Positions 8,558-17,028 of a stretch of DNA of 35,228 nucleotides are shown here, one piece after another. The DNA comes from an uncultured Myxococcales bacterium. GTDB taxonomy: Bacteria > Myxococcota_A > Polyangia > Polyangiales > Polyangiaceae. The translations under genes and the position numbers were made by a program. The notes beneath the pieces are model-generated. The model saw nothing but the letters and a program-made list of their open reading frames with translations, did not search any database and was not told where the DNA came from. Each line of letters starts with the position of its first letter. Within the stretch, counting starts at the first letter, position 1. The stretch lies in the NCBI GenBank assembly GCA_937902985.1, contig CALFNG010000501.1:1-35228 (forward strand). Reading direction: 5' to 3'.

Positions 8558-10321
8558 TCAGCCGCTCATGGCGGCGAGGGCGATCCCCGGCACCTTCAGC
8601 CAGCTCGGGGCGGCTTCGAAGTCGACGAGACGGCGACCGACCTGGTCGAGCGTCTTGTGCGACGGGAAGTAGATCGGTTTGGGCATCGGCTTGAGCGGCG
8701 CGTGAACGACGCACTTCTCGACGTCTTCGAGCATCACCGTGTTGTGCACCCAGCCGAGTCCGCTCTGCACGTTCGTCAGGGTCGCGCTCGGGTGACCGCC
8801 CCACGGGGTCGTGACGAGCGCATACCCGATTGCCGGCCACGTGTTGATGGCGACGGTTCCGAACCGCAGGTCGCGCACGGCGGCGTCGAGATCCTTCGTC
8901 ACGCTCGAGGCCTCGACCTTGGGGTGAACGAACAACGTCGCGTTCAGGGTGCCCCACACGCGGTCGTTGGCGAACGGAACGGCGGCCCGGAGGAACTCGG
9001 CCGGATCGTCGCTGCCGAGGGTGACCTCGCTCAAGATCGAGCAGAACGGTTCGGTGACGAAGTTCTTCTCGCCGGCGTCGCCGGCGTCGAGGGCGAGCAC
9101 CAGCGTCCACGGCAACACGTGCTCGCCGGGCGTGCCGATCTTGCGCACGTCGCCGTGGCCGGTCGTGAGCGACTCGTAGCGCTCGAGCGCGCCCGGGTAA
9201 TACGCCTTTCGCGGCGCCACCCGCGAGAGCACGTCGGTCAACTTCCGGATGAACGCGTCGCGCAGCGACCACCCCTTGGGCAGGATCAGGAGCTTGGCCG
9301 CGTTGCAGTTGAACGACGCGTTGTTGGTAACCATGCCCGCCGCGTTCTCGGCCATGCTCGAGAGCTCGACATCGGTGTAGGGCCCCGGCACCACGAGAAC
9401 GGGACTCACGTTCCCGAGCTCGCTCGTGATCGGCTTCTGGAGGAGCGGATCGTTACGGAGCTTGCGGTCTTCGCGCCCGGGGCCGGGCGGCCCCCACACG
9501 ATGAGATCGTGGGTCTTGTCGGAGCCGGTGATGTGCACGTCGCCGATGCCCGGGTGGTACGCGAGGTAGGAGCCGACCTCGCCGCCGCCGTACACGATGG
9601 CGAGGTACCCTCGATCGAGGAGCGGACGGAGGGCGCGCTCGAAGAACGGCCCGAGGTACTCGTTGACCGGGTTCATCTTGAGGAGCACGACGCTCCCGTC
9701 GACGAACATCTTGTAGAGGATGTCCATCGGCGGAATCGACGCGACGTTCCCCGCGCCGAGCACGAGCGACACGCGGCCCTCGGGATCGCGCTTCTTGTAA
9801 AACGACGCCTGATGGTTCGCGACGTCGCCTCGCCGGATCCCGGGCTGCAGCCAGGTGTCGGCCTTGATACCGCCGTAGAGCGCGCCGTCGAACGCGTCGT
9901 AGGGAGTGACCCGGACCGCGACGGCCCCGTGGGCGGTCTCGGAGATCGACTTGTCCCGGAGCAGCGGAGCGCCGTGGTGGCCGATTTCGCGCAGCGTGCG
10001 AGTGAGGAGGCGAATGTTCCGGAGCGTGAGCGCCGGACCCGCGATCCACTCTTCGCCCGCGACGGGCGCGTTCAGCGAGATCCCCTTGGCGCGGCAGGCC
10101 GCGGTGACCCAGTCGGACGCGACCGCGTGGGTGCCGCGAAGGCAGTCGTCGAGGAGCCCGATCTTGGTGGCGACGTTCAGCCGCGCGAACTCGGTCGCCC
10201 GATCCTTCAGGCGGCCGACGTGGCGGTCGAGGTCCTTCTCGCCGGTGGGGGGCTGCGCGTCGAACGAGCGGGCGGGGATTGGCCCAACCGACGGGCCGAA
10301 CGCTTCCTGATTGGCGACCAT
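8558..10321 (-). CDS. Aldehyde dehydrogenase family protein (divergent)
   Basis: A 587-residue NAD(P)-dependent aldehyde or acyl reductase-like enzyme. Recognisable ALDH elements are GAGNVASIPPMD (189-200), ITGSDKT (264-270, in place of FTGS), the general-base region TSELGNVSP with Glu301, NASFNCNA with the nucleophile Cys339, and TEPFCSIL (in place of EEIFGPVL). Spacing fits a catalytic ALDH, but the departures from consensus and the long N-terminus recall fatty-acyl reductase-like members. The substrate is unknown. ATG at 10321 is chosen because the frame continues upstream into the divergent sigma-factor gene. First gene of a minus-strand unit with the YfhO-like and methyltransferase genes. 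Confidence 0.9.
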   Translation of the reverse strand: MVANQEAFGPSVGPIPARSFDAQPPTGEKDLDRHVGRLKDRATEFARLNVATKIGLLDDCLRGTHAVASDWVTAACRAKGISLNAPVAGEEWIAGPALTLRNIRLLTRTLREIGHHGAPLLRDKSISETAHGAVAVRVTPYDAFDGALYGGIKADTWLQPGIRRGDVANHQASFYKKRDPEGRVSLVLGAGNVASIPPMDILYKMFVDGSVVLLKMNPVNEYLGPFFERALRPLLDRGYLAIVYGGGEVGSYLAYHPGIGDVHITGSDKTHDLIVWGPPGPGREDRKLRNDPLLQKPITSELGNVSPVLVVPGPYTDVELSSMAENAAGMVTNNASFNCNAAKLLILPKGWSLRDAFIRKLTDVLSRVAPRKAYYPGALERYESLTTGHGDVRKIGTPGEHVLPWTLVLALDAGDAGEKNFVTEPFCSILSEVTLGSDDPAEFLRAAVPFANDRVWGTLNATLFVHPKVEASSVTKDLDAAVRDLRFGTVAINTWPAIGYALVTTPWGGHPSATLTNVQSGLGWVHNTVMLEDVEKCVVHAPLKPMPKPIYFPSHKTLDQVGRRLVDFEAAPSWLKVPGIALAAMSG

Positions 10322-10640
10322 AGGCGGCACGATACCACCGCCGGGTTTGCCGGTCCTAGCGGCTGCGGGCAGGTCATCAGGGGCCGGCGGAGAGCCCAAC
10401 CGCCCCGGCTGCGAGCCAGCCACGAGCCCCGGGAATGTTGTAACCGGCGCCGCCGCCGCCTCGTACGTCGTGAAGAGCGCCGGTCGAGTGTGCGCTCGCG
10501 GAGCGATCCCCCCCGCCGTGTCTCCTCCCACCGATGGTTCCACGTTGACCCTGCGGGGGCCCATCGGTGATGGTTCGCCTTTCCCGACGGCGTTCTGGAT
10601 GGGCGAACCCAGCGACAAATTCGCGGCCGGCGCCGCGGTC
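10322..10640. other. Divergent intergenic region between ALDH and ECF sigma genes
   Basis: About 320 bases between the two divergent starts; it should contain both promoters. The sigma-factor frame is open throughout, but its translation here is Pro/Gly/Ala low-complexity and unlike any sigma N-terminus. The only clear element is the inverted repeat at 10529-10569. Confidence 0.5.
10529..10569. promoter_or_regulatory. Inverted repeat CACCGATGG / CCATCGGTG
   Basis: Perfect 9-bp arms at 10529-10537 and 10561-10569 with a 23-base spacer. Arm centres are 32 bases apart, about three helical turns, as expected for a dimeric or looped operator. The repeat lies 70-110 bases upstream of the sigma-factor start and within the divergent region. 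A chance origin is possible in GC-rich DNA. Confidence 0.35.
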
Positions 10641-11300
10641 ATGAGGGCGTCGCCCCGTGCCGGCAGCAGCGCCTCGGGCGACCTCGACGCCGTCATGGAG
10701 AAATGCGCCACCGGCGACGACCGCGCCTTCGACGAGCTCTACCGTCGGGGGGCGCAGCGCATTCGCGGCTTTCTCGTTCGCCTCTCGAGCGACGCCGCGA
10801 TCGCCGACGATCTGACGCAGGAGACCTTCGTCCGCATTCACCGGGCGCGCGGCAGGTTCGACCCGGGGGCGGCGGCCCTGCCGTGGATGTTCGCCATCGC
10901 CCGCAACGCCTTCCTCGATCACACGCGGCGCGAACAGGTGCGGCGAAACTCCCGCGTCAACCAGTGCCAGCCGCGCGAGGCCGCGCTCGACACCCAGGGC
11001 GACGAGGTCCTCGCGGCCCGCGAGATGCTCGGGGTCGTGCGGCGGACGCTCGACACCCTCCCGATGTTGCAGCGGGAAGCGTTCGTGCTCATCCGGTTCG
11101 AAGGGCTGAGCGTCAGCGAGGCGGCCCTGATCCTGGGTGCGAGCGAGGCCGCCGTGAAGGTGCGCGCCTTTCGCGCCTACGAAGCGCTCCGCGAGGCGCT
11201 CGAGCGAGAGACCGGCGACCGACATACAGCTGGATCGCGCGCTGGAGCGAGCGCGGGACCGAACGCGGCGCCGAACGCGCGACCGAGGGCGGGGCCATGA
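10641..11300 (+). CDS. ECF-family RNA polymerase sigma factor
   Basis: Extracytoplasmic-function sigma factor of 219 residues. Region 2 (AFDELYRRG, then DDLTQETFVRIHRARGRF and WMFAIARNAFLDHTRR) binds core polymerase and the -10 element. Region 4 (LPMLQREAFVLIRFEGLSVS and SEAAVKVRAFRAYEALRE) is the -35-binding HTH. A short Ala/Gly/Pro/Arg tail follows. ATG at 10641 is preferred; 10599 is an alternative. The stop overlaps the start of the next gene by ATGA (11297-11300). That gene encodes an NrsF-like membrane anti-sigma factor, so this sigma is probably held at the membrane until a signal releases it. Confidence 0.92.
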   Translation: MRASPRAGSSASGDLDAVMEKCATGDDRAFDELYRRGAQRIRGFLVRLSSDAAIADDLTQETFVRIHRARGRFDPGAAALPWMFAIARNAFLDHTRREQVRRNSRVNQCQPREAALDTQGDEVLAAREMLGVVRRTLDTLPMLQREAFVLIRFEGLSVSEAALILGASEAAVKVRAFRAYEALREALERETGDRHTAGSRAGASAGPNAAPNARPRAGP

Positions 11301-12004
11301 GTGCGAACGACGAGCACGACCTCGCCCGGCTGGCAGCCATCGGCGATCCCTTCGCCGACGACGCGGCCGCTCCCGTGCGCTCGCTGGAGCCGCCGCGCAT
11401 TCCGGCCGGCGAGAACGCTTCGCCGACGCGATCGCGCGTGCGCGCCATCCGGTGGATCGCCTTCGCGGCGGCGCTGCTCTTCGAAGTGCCGCACCTCGTC
11501 TTTGCCAGGCACCGTCGCGACGTGACGGCGGTGGCCCCGGCGGAGCTGGCGGTGGGCCTCGGGCTCCCTCTTGCGGTGGCCGCGGTGGCCTTCTTCGCAG
11601 GGACGCGAAGAGGAGCGCGCGGGCTGGGCCTCCCGGCGCGCGTGATCGCCGGCCTCGCCGTGGCCGCGCCGGCTCTCTTTGCGCTCGGCACGCTCGCGGG
11701 CGCGCCCGACAACGCCCCGGACCCGGCCTTCTGGCAGCACGCGGCCGGGTGCGCGTCGACCACGGCCGTGCTGGCGCTTGGCCCCGTGGCCCTCGGTTTA
11801 TGGGCGTTCCGGCGGGCGTTCGCCGTGGCCGCGCCATGGCGCACGGCGGCGCTCGGCATCGCGGCAGGCGGCATCGCCGCCGCGGTCATGAGCATCGCCT
11901 GCCCCATCACCGGGGCGTGGCACGTGCTTCTCGGCCACGGCACCATGATGCTGGCCGCCGGACTCGCCGGCGCGCTGCTCGCGCCGGCGGTCTCGAGGAG
12001 CTGA
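11297..12004 (+). CDS. NrsF-like (DUF1109) membrane anti-sigma factor
   Basis: A 235-residue protein with a cytosolic N-terminus of about 50 residues followed by six hydrophobic helices (from IRWIAFAAALLF to LAAGLAGALLAP). The pattern CASTTAVLAL near residue 155 and ACPITGAWHVLLGHG near 205 resemble the conserved Cys and Cys-Pro...His-Trp-His elements of the NrsF/DUF1109 family, known negative regulators of ECF sigma factors. The four-base overlap with the sigma gene fits a sigma/anti-sigma pair made in fixed ratio. The inducing signal is unknown; conserved Cys residues suggest a redox or metal cue, which is inference. Confidence 0.8.
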   Translation: MSANDEHDLARLAAIGDPFADDAAAPVRSLEPPRIPAGENASPTRSRVRAIRWIAFAAALLFEVPHLVFARHRRDVTAVAPAELAVGLGLPLAVAAVAFFAGTRRGARGLGLPARVIAGLAVAAPALFALGTLAGAPDNAPDPAFWQHAAGCASTTAVLALGPVALGLWAFRRAFAVAAPWRTAALGIAAGGIAAAVMSIACPITGAWHVLLGHGTMMLAAGLAGALLAPAVSRS

Positions 12005-12029
12005 GCTCAGAAGAGCGGCCAAGCCGTCT

Positions 12030-12695
12030 TTACTTCGGCGCGACGCACATCTCGACGTCGACCGTGCCGGCGAGCATGTAGTCGCCGCTCTGCAGATCGA
12101 TCTTGAGCTTGCCGGTCGCGCCCTTGTCCATGGGCGCCGAGACTACGGTGACCGTGCCGCTGGGCTTGAAGGTGGCGGACACGTCTTTCTTGCTGCGACT
12201 GAAGCCGATCTCGGCCGGGCCCTTCTTGCCTGCGAGCTTGAGCGCCGAGACGTCGACCTTGTAGCCGTCGGACCAGGGCACGACGAGGAGCATCGACGCG
12301 TGGTCGCCCTTGTCGCCGGCCCCGGGGCAATCGGTGGCCTCCGTCAGGCTGAGCGTGATGCGGCCGTCTTTCTTCATCGGGCCGATGACCTGCGCGACCT
12401 TCGGCGAGAACGGCTTGCCGTCGATGGTGCCAGTCGCCGACGGGGCCGGGTGAAACGCGGCCGCCGGAGCCGCGGTGTCGGCCGTGGGCGCCGCCGAGGC
12501 GACCGGGGCGGGCGCGGCGGCTGGAGCCGACGAGGCCGCGGACGACGCCGTGTCGTCGGTCGACTCCTTGGAGGACCCGGACTTCGCCTCGAGCGACGAT
12601 GTGTCGGCCGCCGGGGGCTCGGCGGGCGGCGGCGGCGACCCTCCGCACGCGGCGAGTCCGATAACCCCGAGAACGATGACGGCGGCAGCGCGCAT
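12030..12695 (-). CDS. Lipoprotein with Pro/Ala/Ser-rich linker
   Basis: A 221-residue predicted lipoprotein. The signal peptide MRAAAVIVLGVIGLAAC ends in lipobox LAAC with Cys17, followed by a Pro/Ala/Ser/Asp-rich linker to about residue 85. The globular part (ATGTIDGKPFSPKVAQV...) is beta-rich with two conserved-looking Cys and ends SGDYMLAGTVDVEMCVAPK. A strong Shine-Dalgarno (AAAGGAGA) precedes the ATG at 12695 and decides this start over longer frames. It diverges from the Hsp70-like gene and converges with the anti-sigma gene. No enzymatic motif; envelope location inferred. Confidence 0.85.
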   Translation of the reverse strand: MRAAAVIVLGVIGLAACGGSPPPPAEPPAADTSSLEAKSGSSKESTDDTASSAASSAPAAAPAPVASAAPTADTAAPAAAFHPAPSATGTIDGKPFSPKVAQVIGPMKKDGRITLSLTEATDCPGAGDKGDHASMLLVVPWSDGYKVDVSALKLAGKKGPAEIGFSRSKKDVSATFKPSGTVTVVSAPMDKGATGKLKIDLQSGDYMLAGTVDVEMCVAPK

Positions 12696-12912
12696 GAGAG
12701 TCTCCTTTGAACCGGTCTGAAGCGAGGGAGCGCGCGAGCGTACCGCAAGAAGGCGGCCGCGTCCGATTCGGACGGCGACAACGAGGCGCTTGAGGTCGGC
12801 GGCTCGCGGATGAACAATGTTGCGCAGTTGCGGGCCTCCGCGCGAGACGCACGCCCCCCCGTCTCGGCTCTCGACCCCTCTCACGGCATCGGCCAGGAAA
12901 CACGGACCCAAA

Positions 12913-14454
12913 GTGGACCTCGGGATCGACTTCGGAACGACGCGCACCGTGGTCGCTTGCGCCGATCGCGGGAACCATCCCGTCGTCAGCTTTCAAGACG
13001 CCGCCGGCGACACCGTGGGGTTCATCCCGTCGATCGTCGCCGAGCGTCGGGGCACGCTGCACTACGGCCTCGACGCCGTCGGGCTCGACGGCTCGTCGCG
13101 CGTCGTTCGTTCGTTCAAGCGGCTGCTCTCGGGCGCGGCGAGGCCGGAGCAGATCGTGCGCATCGGCGCCGCGGAGATCGCGCTCGCGGACCTGATGGCC
13201 GGCTTCGCGGCGCACGTCCGCGAGGCCCTCGGCACCCGGTCCGACGTGAAGCGCGCGGCGCTCCGCGGGAGTCTGCGCGCCGCGGTGGCCGTTCCGGCGA
13301 ACGCGCACAGCGCCCAGCGGCTCATCACGCTCGACGCGTTCCGCCGCGCCGGCTTCGAGTCGATCGCGATGCTCAACGAGCCATCGGCCGCGGGGTTCGA
13401 ATACACCCATCGGCACCGCGACACGCTCTCTTCCAAGCGCGATCTCGTCGTCGTCTACGATCTCGGGGGCGGCACGTTCGACGCGTCGGTCGTTCGCATG
13501 AGCGGTCGCCGTCACGAGGTGATCGCCACGGCCGGCTTGGCCCACCTCGGGGGCGACGACTTCGACAGCAACCTCGCCCATGTCGCGCTCTCGCACGCGG
13601 GCATCGAGGGCTCGAGCCTCGACGGCCCCGCCTTCGACCGCCTCGTCGACCATTGCCGCGCGGCGAAGGAGGCCCTCAACCCGGCGTCGCGAAAGATCAC
13701 CATCGATCTCGAGGGCGCGCTCGGCGCAGCCGCGCCGCGACCGGAGGTCACCCTGCCGGTCTCGGATTTCTACGACGCGTGCGCGCCGCTCGTCGAGCGC
13801 ACGGTCGAGGCGATCGCCCCCTTGATGAGCCGCCTCGAAGACGAAGCCATGTCCCCCGCGTTCGGCGAAGTCGCGGGCATCTACGTGGTCGGGGGCGCGA
13901 GCGAGCTTCCCGTCGTGGCCCGCACCTTGCGCCAGCGCTTCGGGCGCAGAGTCCACAGGTCGCCGTACCCGTCGGCCGCCGTGGCCATCGGCCTGTCGAT
14001 CGCGGCCGACGCCGGCTCCGGCTTCGAGCTGGTCGATCGCTACGCGCGCACGTTCGGGGTGTTCCGCGAGCGCGAGAGCGGGCGCGAGATCACCTTCGAT
14101 CCCATCTTCAGCCCCGAGACCGAGCTGCCGCGCGCGCGCGGAGAGCGCCTCACCGAGACACGCGAGTACCGCGCGGCCCACAACGTCGGGCACTTTCGCT
14201 TCTTCGAGTGCAGCGCCATCGACGCGGCCGGCCGGCCGCGGGGCGACATGGCTCTCTACCGCGACGTGTACTTTCCGTTCGATCGGGCGCTGCGCGAAGC
14301 GGGCGACCTCGCGGGCGTTCGCGTCGAGCGCCAAAGCGACGGCGGCCCGCCGGTCGTCGAGCGGTATTCGCTCGACGACAAGGGAATCGTCGAAGTGGTC
14401 ATTCGCGACGTCGACGCCGGCTACGAGCGCACGTACCGCCTCGCGCGCGGCTGA
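12913..14454 (+). CDS. Hsp70-family protein lacking the C-terminal lid
   Basis: Actin-fold Hsp70 ATPase. Phosphate-1 loop LGIDFGTTRT lies at the very N-terminus, phosphate-2 VYDLGGGTFDASVV near residue 180, and the adenosine motif YVVGGASELPVVARTLRQRF near 330. About 150 residues follow, enough for a short beta substrate domain but not the helical lid and EEVD-type tail of DnaK (about 640 residues); this protein has 513. It resembles HscC- or YegD-like non-canonical Hsp70s. GTG at 12913 puts the phosphate loop where the family has it; ATG at 12817 would add 32 Arg/Pro-rich residues. No DnaJ or GrpE gene is adjacent, so it is unlikely to be the housekeeping chaperone. It may serve a dedicated client. 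Confidence 0.88.
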   Translation: MDLGIDFGTTRTVVACADRGNHPVVSFQDAAGDTVGFIPSIVAERRGTLHYGLDAVGLDGSSRVVRSFKRLLSGAARPEQIVRIGAAEIALADLMAGFAAHVREALGTRSDVKRAALRGSLRAAVAVPANAHSAQRLITLDAFRRAGFESIAMLNEPSAAGFEYTHRHRDTLSSKRDLVVVYDLGGGTFDASVVRMSGRRHEVIATAGLAHLGGDDFDSNLAHVALSHAGIEGSSLDGPAFDRLVDHCRAAKEALNPASRKITIDLEGALGAAAPRPEVTLPVSDFYDACAPLVERTVEAIAPLMSRLEDEAMSPAFGEVAGIYVVGGASELPVVARTLRQRFGRRVHRSPYPSAAVAIGLSIAADAGSGFELVDRYARTFGVFRERESGREITFDPIFSPETELPRARGERLTETREYRAAHNVGHFRFFECSAIDAAGRPRGDMALYRDVYFPFDRALREAGDLAGVRVERQSDGGPPVVERYSLDDKGIVEVVIRDVDAGYERTYRLARG

Positions 14455-14502
14455 GCGGGGCCGAACGGGGCTCTCGAGCGAGGGCGCGGCAGGCCCCGCG
14501 CC

Positions 14503-14714
14503 TCAGATGGCAGCGGCCGCCGAACGCCCGGCGCACCGGCCGGAGAAGAGACAGCCGCCGAGGAACGTCCCTTCGAGCGATCGGTACCCGTGAGGTTCCG
14601 CTGCGGCTCCTGATCGACCACGAGCACCGATCGCCCGGCGTCAGCGAGCTCCGTTGCCGCGACGAGCCCCGCGAGCCCTGCACCCACCACGACGGCGTCG
14701 GTCTTTTCGATCAT
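14503..14714 (-). pseudogene. FAD-dependent oxidoreductase remnant, middle deleted
   Basis: The first 41 codons encode a clear FAD-binding N-terminus (VVVGAGLAGLVAATELADAG, then VDQEPQRNL) of the fumarate-reductase/ketosteroid-dehydrogenase-like family. Directly after it, in another frame, comes the family's C-terminal end (GYRSLEGTFLGGCLFSGR, then a short Ala tail and TGA at 14505-14503). About 500 residues expected between them are absent. The join lies near 14585-14593, and the two pieces are out of frame, so no functional protein can be made. Family members are usually about 550 residues. The remnant sits 8 bases after the stop of the upstream lipoprotein gene and converges with the Hsp70 gene. 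Confidence 0.8.
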
Positions 14715-14722
14715 CTCAGTGC

Positions 14723-16390
14723 TCAGTGCCCGGCAGCGGCCGTGGCCGGACAGCCCGAGGCGAAGCCGTAGGTGCGCTGCTCTTGAACCGCATACCGGAA
14801 GAGGCCGAAGTGCCCCCCGAAGGCGGAGATGTTGACCGGATCGTCGTTGCCGGCGGTGGTCACAGGGGTGACGTGCAGCGTCGACCCGGTCGAGTAGCCG
14901 AAGCTCAAGCCGTCGTCGTACAGGAGGGCGAAGCCCGCTCCGGTGCCGTCGCTGGTCCCGCGCGCGACGTCGACCTTTCCGCCCGCGATCACCGCCGGGG
15001 CCCCGACGGTGGGGGATGCCGTTCCCGCCAGGGTCACGTTGACGCTCTGCGCGACGTCGCCCGCGTCGCCGGCGCCGTCGTAAACCGCGACGAACCCGGT
15101 GGCCGTCCCCCCGAGGGCGTACGCCGTCGGGACGACCGGCGCCACCGAGACCGGCCCGCCGATCGCGGTCGCGTTCAGGTCGAGGAGCTGTACGACCGGG
15201 TAGTGGTTGACAGAGCTCTCGTAGCCAACCGCGACGGTGTTTCCGGATACGGCCACCGTGACCAGGTTGCCGAAGACGGTGCTGTCCGGAGCGTCGGTGG
15301 CGAGCGTCCCCGCGCCGAACACACTCCCGTCGGTGCCAAGCATCTGGACCTTGACGCCCTTGCCGGCCGCCCCGTTGTAGAGCCACGCCATGACGAAGCG
15401 ATCCCCCGCCCACTGAAGGTCGGCGGGGAACGCGGCCGTGTTCTCGAGCGACGACGCGACGACCACGCTCAAATCGGGCTTCAAGAGGAAGTAGTTCGTG
15501 CTGGTGTACTGGCCCGAGAAGAGCCCGTCTTCCACGAAGAGGGTCGTCCCGTCGGGGGAGGTTCCGGCGGCGAGGATCGTTCCCACGCCGGCTCCGTAGC
15601 TGATCGGCTGCAGAGTGGGTCCCGTTGTGACCGGGTTGCCGGCGAAGTCGAACCCTTGGGGAACGACCTCATAGATCGTCCCTGCGTCGGTCATGATCGG
15701 TGCGTTGTCGTCGTTGAGCAAAATGAGGCCACTGGCCGTGCGGGTTCCCGCGCCCGACGCGTACGAGCCCTTGGACGTCCCGACCGCCCCGCGGCCGAAG
15801 GCGCTCGGGTTCGCGCATCCTGGGGACGTCGTGCCGCTTCCGTCCATTCCCGTCGAGGGGCTGCCGTCGTTCGAGCCGCCACCCGACGAGCCGGAGCCGT
15901 CACCCCCGCTGCCCGGTGCGCCGTCGCCGGGGCCGACGATGCCGCCGTCGCCGAGTTCCGTGTCGTCGAAGCACGCGCCGCCGACGATCGCGGTGACGGC
16001 CTGGGCGAGGCAGACCTGGCCGCCCGCGCACTGGTTGTTCATCTCGCAGGGCGTCCGGCACTGTTCGTCGGAGGCGCACAGGAGCGTGGTCGGGCAGGGC
16101 TTCGTGCCGCTGCATGTGAGCTCGTCGGGCAGCTCGCACACGCCCGTGGTCCCCGAGACGATGCATCGTTCGGCGGGGTTCGTCACCGGGCAATCGCTCG
16201 AGACCTCGCACGCCTTGTGGCACTTGCCGAACGCGCAGATGAGCGGCGGATCGCAGTCGCTGTTGATCGAACAGCTGCCCGAGAGCTCGACCCCCGACGA
16301 GCTGCAGCTCGCCGACGTCGCGGCAACGACCGCCCCCAGGACAAGAAGCGCGGCGAGAGCGATGGTGCGGCGAACGTTCGGCGTGTACAC
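14723..16390 (-). CDS. Cys-rich secreted protein, probable lipoprotein
   Basis: A 555-residue exported protein. The signal peptide ends TSASC (Cys29), a non-classical lipobox. Residues about 35-140 contain many spaced Cys in CxxxxDC/CxxGxC patterns like the disulfide-rich segments common in myxobacterial surface proteins (CSINSDCDPPLICAFGKC, CPTTLLCASDEQCRTPC). A Gly/Ser/Asp-rich linker follows at about 146-190, then a beta-rich C-terminal domain of repeated strands suggesting a propeller. The layout matches a surface adhesin or sensor; no catalytic residues are seen. It lies in a run of minus-strand envelope genes with 16543-16974 and 17029-18558. Confidence 0.85.
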   Translation of the reverse strand: MYTPNVRRTIALAALLVLGAVVAATSASCSSSGVELSGSCSINSDCDPPLICAFGKCHKACEVSSDCPVTNPAERCIVSGTTGVCELPDELTCSGTKPCPTTLLCASDEQCRTPCEMNNQCAGGQVCLAQAVTAIVGGACFDDTELGDGGIVGPGDGAPGSGGDGSGSSGGGSNDGSPSTGMDGSGTTSPGCANPSAFGRGAVGTSKGSYASGAGTRTASGLILLNDDNAPIMTDAGTIYEVVPQGFDFAGNPVTTGPTLQPISYGAGVGTILAAGTSPDGTTLFVEDGLFSGQYTSTNYFLLKPDLSVVVASSLENTAAFPADLQWAGDRFVMAWLYNGAAGKGVKVQMLGTDGSVFGAGTLATDAPDSTVFGNLVTVAVSGNTVAVGYESSVNHYPVVQLLDLNATAIGGPVSVAPVVPTAYALGGTATGFVAVYDGAGDAGDVAQSVNVTLAGTASPTVGAPAVIAGGKVDVARGTSDGTGAGFALLYDDGLSFGYSTGSTLHVTPVTTAGNDDPVNISAFGGHFGLFRYAVQEQRTYGFASGCPATAAAGH

Positions 16391-16486
16391 GACCTCAGGC
16401 GGTAAACCGGGCGCCTCGACGCGTCAACGCGCGTGGCGGGCGTCCGAGGTCGTGTCAACGAGAGAGCGGGCCGACCGTGCACCGGA

Positions 16487-16502
16487 TCATTCGGTAGAAT
16501 GA
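16487..16502 (-). terminator. Small hairpin TCATTC-GGTA-GAATGA
   Basis: A perfect 6-bp stem with a 4-base GGTA loop, 41-56 bases after the stop of the minus-strand lipoprotein gene at 16543. The stem is short and no T-run follows on the minus strand, so a transcription terminator is only a possibility; an operator or chance palindrome is equally likely. Confidence 0.25.
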
Positions 16503-16542
16503 GCCACGCTTTGTTCGAATCGGAACGAGCGACGCGTCGCCA

Positions 16543-16974
16543 TCAGTCTGAGCCCGAATCCGGGCGGGGGACGGAGTCGTCGCCGCCGAAGCAATCGACG
16601 TCGATGGCGACGCAGCTCGCCGGATGCGCGAGCGCGGGCGTCGCACACACGTTCGCGAAGGCCCATCGAGCGCACGTCATCCAGTCGGAGACCGGAGCCA
16701 CGCACGTTCGCTGGCCCCAGTGCGGCGTCACGTCCGTCACGCAGTTCGCCTGATCGACCGGGACTTCGAGCGAAGCGCCACCGGCGTTGCAGACGACCGT
16801 GTTCCCGTATCCCCCTTCTGCCTTCGCCGTCCAATCGCAGAGCGACTGGACCTCGGCCGGCGAGAGCGCGTCGAGGGCTTTTTTCGGATCGACGCCGGAG
16901 CTCGTCGCCGAGGTCGATGAACACGCAACTACCGTTCCCATGAGAACGAGTCTCGCCCCGCAAGCAGGTCGCAT
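16543..16974 (-). CDS. Small Cys-containing lipoprotein
   Basis: A 143-residue predicted lipoprotein. The short signal peptide has a lipobox-like VVAC (Cys18), followed by a Ser/Thr stretch and a compact domain with about seven Cys (SLCDWTAKAEGGYGNTVVC, NCVTDVTPHWGQRTC, CARWAFANVC, SCVAIDVDC), probably paired in disulfides. The sequence ends in a short Asp/Ser tail. Small Cys-rich lipoproteins of this kind are frequent in Polyangia genomes; no function is known to me. ATG at 16974 is chosen because the longer frame would bury the signal peptide. It follows the 17029-18558 gene by 54 bases on the same strand, so co-transcription is plausible. Confidence 0.8.
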   Translation of the reverse strand: MRPACGARLVLMGTVVACSSTSATSSGVDPKKALDALSPAEVQSLCDWTAKAEGGYGNTVVCNAGGASLEVPVDQANCVTDVTPHWGQRTCVAPVSDWMTCARWAFANVCATPALAHPASCVAIDVDCFGGDDSVPRPDSGSD

Positions 16975-17028
16975 CACGCGATCGTATCGGAGACGCGCTC
17001 CGTTCGACACTGGGGTGTCGTCGGCCCG

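Noticed and set aside
8477-10570. Long plus-strand frame opposite the aldehyde dehydrogenase
   Set aside because: No recognisable domain; the minus-strand gene has catalytic Glu and Cys motifs at correct spacing.
12007-14334. Very long antisense frame over the lipoprotein and Hsp70 genes
   Set aside because: Its composition (Arg/Ala/Glu/Val) is a shadow of the Hsp70 codons; both real genes have clear family motifs on the chosen strands and frames.
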